Source of the DNA: Lysobacterales bacterium
GTDB taxonomy: Bacteria; Pseudomonadota; Gammaproteobacteria; Xanthomonadales; Marinicellaceae
Direction: 5' to 3'
NCBI GenBank assembly: GCA_026990095.1
Contig: JALSIL010000543.1
Location: forward strand, 1 to 9,420
DNA: 9,420 nt
Part shown: piece after piece, positions 5,726 through 9,420 of the stretch
Layout of the letters: each line of letters opens with the position of its first letter
How positions within the stretch are numbered: the first letter of the stretch is position 1
Position numbers and translations under genes: made by a program
The notes under the pieces: model-generated
Seen by the model: the letters and a program-made list of their open reading frames with translations, nothing else
The model's database searches: none
Told to the model about the DNA's origin: nothing

Positions 5726-7534
5726 ATGATTGGATTATACAAAAAAGGAGTTGCTGTATTTTGGTTAATGATATTTTTTAGCATTGAGGGGTATTCTCAG
5801 AATGTTAAACAAAACAGTAATCCGATTAATCATGCCAAGCCAGACTTAGAAAATAATATTGACTCATTGTTAAGTGTGGCAAATAAGGTTAAGACTTCTG
5901 ACAGTTTAAACTTTCAAAAACACTTGGGTGAATTGTCTTTGTTAACAACAAAAATGAATGAGCCACAATCGTGTTATTTTCATTTCCTAAAGTCTTACAA
6001 TCTAGGTCTAAAAGGGAAATATAGTGAGGCGAAGAGTTCTTTAGAATCTGGTTTTAAAAAATGCGATAGTATTCCTAATAAAATTAGGTATTCGGCTTTA
6101 TTGGCAAATTTATATGTTATTTCCAAGGATTTTGAGATGGCAATAAATCGCTTAGATTATGCAATTGAAAACATTAAAAACATTGATGATCAAGAACTGA
6201 TTTACAGCGTGTATTCAAGAGCTGCATTGGTCTATCGTTTGGTTAACCAGAATGACTTGAGCATGAAGTTTTCTGAGTTGTTGCTTAGCAGTGATGCAAA
6301 TAATGCATTAAAATGTGCTGCCAAAACTAATGTTTTGAGGTTGTCGATTAAATCCAACCCAGATGATGTTAAAGAAAAGGATGTAAGAAAGGCTATCGCC
6401 TTTTGTGAAAAAGCTGAAGTTTTTATTTACAGTAACTTGCTGCGATTAGATTGGTTGGATTTCAAGGCAAATCAAAACACAAAAAATTACTCCGTCATTA
6501 AGTCAGTGCTAGATGAAGTTCTCTCCTATCAAAATCAAATTGATGGCACGGGTTATGCAAATTTAATAAGCATAAAAGACAGTCTTTTTGCACAAATATA
6601 TTATAGTTTAGGCAACGATGAAAAATTTTTAAAATTTGCAGAACTCACATTGGGTTCGAGCAAAACAATAGGCAATACAAAACAAAAACTTCAAGTGCTT
6701 GGTTTGCTTGAAAGCTTTTATCAGAATGATGGTAATTATGAAATGGCTTACAAATATTTAGCAATGAAAAATAAAGCTCAAGCCTTATTTTTTAATCAGG
6801 AGCAAGCAAAGGTAATGGCATTTCAAACAGTCAAACATAACAACCTTGCTAAAACTCAACAAATAAAGCACTTAAATAATAAAAACAAAGTATTATTGCT
6901 GGAAAAAGCCTTAACTGAAAAAAAAGCAACAAACCAAAAATTGCTCATATTGTTTTTACTGTCGCTAGTCGGTTTTATATTGCTTTGGAGTTTTCGTAAT
7001 CGGAGAATTCAAAAAATGTATAAGCATTTATCTGAAACCGATAACATGACGGGTATCTATAACCGCAAAGGCTTTAAAGATTTTGCCGAAAAGCTTTTGT
7101 TACAATCAAAAAAACAGGGAGAATCCGTAGCCTTAGCAATATTTGATTTGGATAAGTTTAAACGCATTAACGATAAGTACGGACATCTAAAAGGAGATTG
7201 GGTGATTAAAAAAACCATTAGCCAATGCCAATTAGTACAAAATGATAAAGTTACCATTGGCAGGATTGGCGGTGAAGAATTTGCCATAATAATGCGAGAT
7301 TCAAGCAGTGAAGAATTGTCAGAATTTGCAGAGGAATGCCGAGTAATGATTGAGAATATTGATTCAAGTTCCACAGGTCATGATTTTGTCATTACGGCGA
7401 GTTTTGGAGTCACCTCAACAAATACTTCAGGGTATGTCTATTCAAAACTCTTATCAGATGCCGATCACGCCATGTACGATGCCAAAACATCTGGGCGAAA
7501 TCTGGTGGTTAATTACAAATACAATCCAATTTAG
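5726..7534 (+). CDS. TPR-sensor diguanylate cyclase (GGDEF) with signal sequence and one membrane segment
   Basis: Predicted to make cyclic di-GMP from two GTP. From the ATG at 5726 the protein has 602 residues. The start MIGLYKKG then VAVFWLMIFFSI reads as a signal peptide or N-terminal anchor. About 350 residues of paired helices follow with TPR-like repeats (for example YFHFLKSYNLGLKGKYSEAK and ALLANLYVISKDFEMAINRL), then a coiled stretch and a membrane segment, LLILFLLSLVGFILLW, at about 406-421. The C-terminal GGDEF domain carries DLDKFKRINDKYGHLKGD, the signature GGEEF (515-519), TASFGVT and ADHAMYDAKTSGRN, so it should be active. The inhibitory I-site RxxD before the signature is missing (DKVT). 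The sensor part is probably periplasmic and the cyclase cytoplasmic. An in-frame TTG at 5705 is possible, but its AGGG is directly adjacent. The gene lies 27 nt after the precursor gene and may share its transcript. Confidence 0.9.
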   Translation: MIGLYKKGVAVFWLMIFFSIEGYSQNVKQNSNPINHAKPDLENNIDSLLSVANKVKTSDSLNFQKHLGELSLLTTKMNEPQSCYFHFLKSYNLGLKGKYSEAKSSLESGFKKCDSIPNKIRYSALLANLYVISKDFEMAINRLDYAIENIKNIDDQELIYSVYSRAALVYRLVNQNDLSMKFSELLLSSDANNALKCAAKTNVLRLSIKSNPDDVKEKDVRKAIAFCEKAEVFIYSNLLRLDWLDFKANQNTKNYSVIKSVLDEVLSYQNQIDGTGYANLISIKDSLFAQIYYSLGNDEKFLKFAELTLGSSKTIGNTKQKLQVLGLLESFYQNDGNYEMAYKYLAMKNKAQALFFNQEQAKVMAFQTVKHNNLAKTQQIKHLNNKNKVLLLEKALTEKKATNQKLLILFLLSLVGFILLWSFRNRRIQKMYKHLSETDNMTGIYNRKGFKDFAEKLLLQSKKQGESVALAIFDLDKFKRINDKYGHLKGDWVIKKTISQCQLVQNDKVTIGRIGGEEFAIIMRDSSSEELSEFAEECRVMIENIDSSSTGHDFVITASFGVTSTNTSGYVYSKLLSDADHAMYDAKTSGRNLVVNYKYNPI

Positions 7535-7709
7535 CGTGCGTCAAGAGCTTTTAAAGCCTATAAATCCGTTTTTTAGCTAAATTATTTCCTTCAAACTCAA
7601 TAATTGCTTAACCTTAATCGAATAATCAAGTATGATGCGTCCTCGCAATATTTGTGAGTGCTTTGGTGTGCGCGCAAATTTATAAAAAATTAAATAAGAA
7701 TGAACGATT
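7535..7709. other. intergenic region between the cyclase gene and fusA
   Basis: These 175 nt are AT-rich. They hold two short perfect palindromes (GCTTTTAAAGC and TTTAGCTAAA), neither shaped like an intrinsic terminator, plus the fusA promoter candidate and a leader of roughly 65 nt. No gene is visible. Confidence 0.6.
7608..7636 (+). promoter_or_regulatory. fusA: candidate sigma70 promoter of the fusA-type gene
   Basis: TTAACC (7608-7613) and TATGAT (7631-7636) are separated by the ideal 17 nt, matching the consensus at 4 of 6 and 5 of 6 positions. Transcription would start near 7643, giving a leader of about 65 nt before the ATG at 7710. Confidence 0.5.
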
Positions 7710-9420
7710 ATGACAGATTTATCAAAATATAGAAATATAGGAATTTTCGCTCACGTAGATGCTGGTAAAACCACAACTACAGAGCGTATTTTGGCGTTAA
7801 CAGGTAAAATTCACCAAACAGGTGAGGTGCATGATGGCGAGGCTACAACTGACTTCATGGATCAAGAGCGTGAACGCGGTATTACTATTCAGTCAGCTGC
7901 AACCAGTTGCATGTGGAAAGATCACCGCTTAAACATTATTGATACTCCAGGTCACGTTGACTTTACTGTGGAAGTTTATCGTTCATTAAAAGTACTTGAT
8001 GGTGGTGTTGGTGTTTTTTGTGGGTCTGGTGGTGTTGAGCCTCAGTCAGAAACCAACTGGCGTTATGCTAATGACTCTGAGGTTGCTCGCGTTATTTTCA
8101 TTAATAAATTAGATCGCATAGGAGCTGATTTTTACCGCGTTGTTGATCAAGTTGAAAATGTATTGGGTGCCAACCCTTTAGTGATGGTGTTGCCTATTGG
8201 TATCGAAGATGAGTTTGTCGGCGTAGTGGATTTATTAGAGCGTAAAGCTTATATCTGGGAAGATTCTGGTAATCTTGATTTTGAAATCAAGGATGTGCCT
8301 GCTGATATGGTAGACAAAGTTGAAGAATACCGTGAAAAACTCATTGAAACCGCTCTTGAGCAAGACGATGAAGCATTAGAAGCTTATTTAGAAGGCGAAG
8401 AGCCTTCAATGGAAGTTATCAAAGCTTGTATTCGTAAAGGAACTAACACAATGGATTTCTTTCCGACTTATTGTGGTTCAGCCTTTAAAGATAAAGGCGT
8501 GCAAAATGTATTGGATGCTGTGGTTGATTATTTACCAAGCCCAACTGAAGTTAAGCCGCAGCCAGAAGTGGATTTAGATGGTAATGAAACGGGTGAATTA
8601 GCCATAGTTGATGTGAATCGTCCATTACGTGCCTTAGCATTTAAAATTATGGAAGACCGTTTTGGTGCCTTAACATTTATTCGTATTTACTCAGGCAAAA
8701 TGGATAAAGGCATGCAAGTATTAAATACTTTTACGGGAAAAACCGAAAGAATAGGTCGTATTGTTGAAATGCACGCCGATGACAGAATCGAATTAGAAGG
8801 CGCACAAGCTGGTGATATTGTTGCTGTTTTGGGCATGAAAAACGTCCAAACAGGGCATACACTTTGTGATCCTAAAGATCCTGCGACACTTGAGCCAATG
8901 GTTTTCCCTGATCCTGTTATCTCAATGGCAGTTAGTCCTAAAGATAAAGCGGCGTCAGAAAAATTATCCAATGCCATTGGTAAGATGATTAAAGAAGATC
9001 CATCGTTCCAAGTGGAAACCGATGACGATTCTGGTGAAACCATTCTTAAAGGCATGGGTGAGTTACACTTAGATATTAAAATTGATATTTTAAAACGAAC
9101 TTACGGTGTTGATGTAGAGGTTGGTGCTCCACAGGTTGCTTACCGTGAAGCGATTACTCGTAAAGTTGAAGACACGTATACGCATAAGAAACAATCAGGT
9201 GGTGCGGGTCAATTTGGTAAAATAGACTACATTATTGAACCAGGTGAAACAGGTTCTGGTTACGAATTTGAATCAACCGTATCAGGTGGTAATGTACCAA
9301 AAGAATATTTCCCCGCAATTGAAAAAGGTTTTGAGTCATTAATGCAAGAAGGCGTGTTAGCTGGTTATCCTTGTACAGACATTAAATTTACTATTACCGA
9401 TGGTGCTTACCATGCGGTGG
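7710..9420 (+). CDS. fusA: Elongation factor G, FusA2/FusB type (5' part, runs off the window)
   Basis: Translational GTPase that drives ribosomal translocation and, with RRF, ribosome recycling. The first 570 residues are present of about 695 expected; the frame is open to the window edge. G-domain motifs are all visible: G1 AHVDAGKTT near residue 14, switch I ending RGITI, G3 DTPGH, and G4 NKLD. Domain II follows, then domain III with DDDSGETILKGMGELHLDI and domain IV beginning around YREAITRKV. The wording SKYRNIGIFAHVDAGKTTTTERIL, followed by GKIHQTGEVHDGEATTDFM and later FCGSGGVEPQSETNWRYAND, matches the second EF-G (FusA2/FusB) of Vibrio, Shewanella and Pseudomonas better than the canonical str-operon protein. 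The absence of rpsL, rpsG and tuf nearby agrees. The start MTDLSKYRN is conserved, although only a weak AAGAA precedes it. GC content looks higher than in the borosin region. Confidence 0.93.
   Translation, partial: MTDLSKYRNIGIFAHVDAGKTTTTERILALTGKIHQTGEVHDGEATTDFMDQERERGITIQSAATSCMWKDHRLNIIDTPGHVDFTVEVYRSLKVLDGGVGVFCGSGGVEPQSETNWRYANDSEVARVIFINKLDRIGADFYRVVDQVENVLGANPLVMVLPIGIEDEFVGVVDLLERKAYIWEDSGNLDFEIKDVPADMVDKVEEYREKLIETALEQDDEALEAYLEGEEPSMEVIKACIRKGTNTMDFFPTYCGSAFKDKGVQNVLDAVVDYLPSPTEVKPQPEVDLDGNETGELAIVDVNRPLRALAFKIMEDRFGALTFIRIYSGKMDKGMQVLNTFTGKTERIGRIVEMHADDRIELEGAQAGDIVAVLGMKNVQTGHTLCDPKDPATLEPMVFPDPVISMAVSPKDKAASEKLSNAIGKMIKEDPSFQVETDDDSGETILKGMGELHLDIKIDILKRTYGVDVEVGAPQVAYREAITRKVEDTYTHKKQSGGAGQFGKIDYIIEPGETGSGYEFESTVSGGNVPKEYFPAIEKGFESLMQEGVLAGYPCTDIKFTITDGAYHAV

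Noticed and set aside
7350..7580. 76-codon plus-strand ORF overlapping the end of the cyclase gene
   Set aside because: It overlaps the conserved GGDEF domain in another frame, with no homology and no ribosome site.
7547..7581. Possible terminator after the cyclase gene (GCTTTTAAAGC, then TTTTTTAGCTAAA)
   Set aside because: The palindromes are short and AT-rich with no proper loop, and the T run is not directly after a GC-rich stem.
8687..9055. 122-codon minus-strand ORF
   Set aside because: It lies wholly within the conserved elongation factor G frame on the plus strand and is a shadow of it.

Overview
The window comes from an AT-rich gammaproteobacterium. The evidence is an SMC protein with a gammaproteobacterial-type hinge in place of MukB, a short single-domain QueF, and a second-type elongation factor G (FusA2/FusB family). 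A marine lineage such as Marinicella or a relative would fit, but the genus is a guess.

Layout: queF lies on the minus strand at the left edge. It diverges from a rightward series: smc, a GNAT acetyltransferase overlapping the smc stop by 8 nt, a borosin-type peptide backbone alpha-N-methyltransferase, a small acidic-tailed peptide that looks like its precursor, a secreted or membrane-anchored TPR protein ending in a GGDEF diguanylate cyclase domain, and a 5' partial fusA2-type gene running off the right edge. There is no clear tRNA, rRNA, CRISPR array or IS transposase.

The most interesting part is 3978-5698. The methyltransferase resembles the OphMA/SonM family along its whole length, and the 75-residue peptide downstream has the layout of a split-borosin precursor: a helical N-terminal part, then a short C-terminal core. 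That makes it a probable split borosin RiPP locus. The core is unusual, with a small hydrophobic island (residues 45-52) followed by a tail in which 14 of 23 residues are Asp or Glu. No protease or exporter gene is visible.

Between the acetyltransferase and the methyltransferase sits a 161-bp imperfect palindrome (4480-4640). It has 21-bp terminal inverted repeats with one mismatch and is flanked by a 5-bp direct repeat TAATG, as expected of a MITE. Removing the element and one TAATG on paper restores an acetyltransferase stop codon that overlaps the methyltransferase ATG by 8 nt, with a GGGAG ribosome site 7 nt upstream. The smc/acetyltransferase junction has the same 8-nt overlap geometry. 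The insertion appears to have broken a translationally coupled junction, added nine codons to the acetyltransferase, left the old start driving a 13-codon ORF, and given the methyltransferase a new AAAGG ribosome site from its own terminus.

The diguanylate cyclase gene follows the precursor by 27 nt and may be co-transcribed with it from a promoter candidate at 5416-5443. fusA has its own promoter candidate at 7608-7636.
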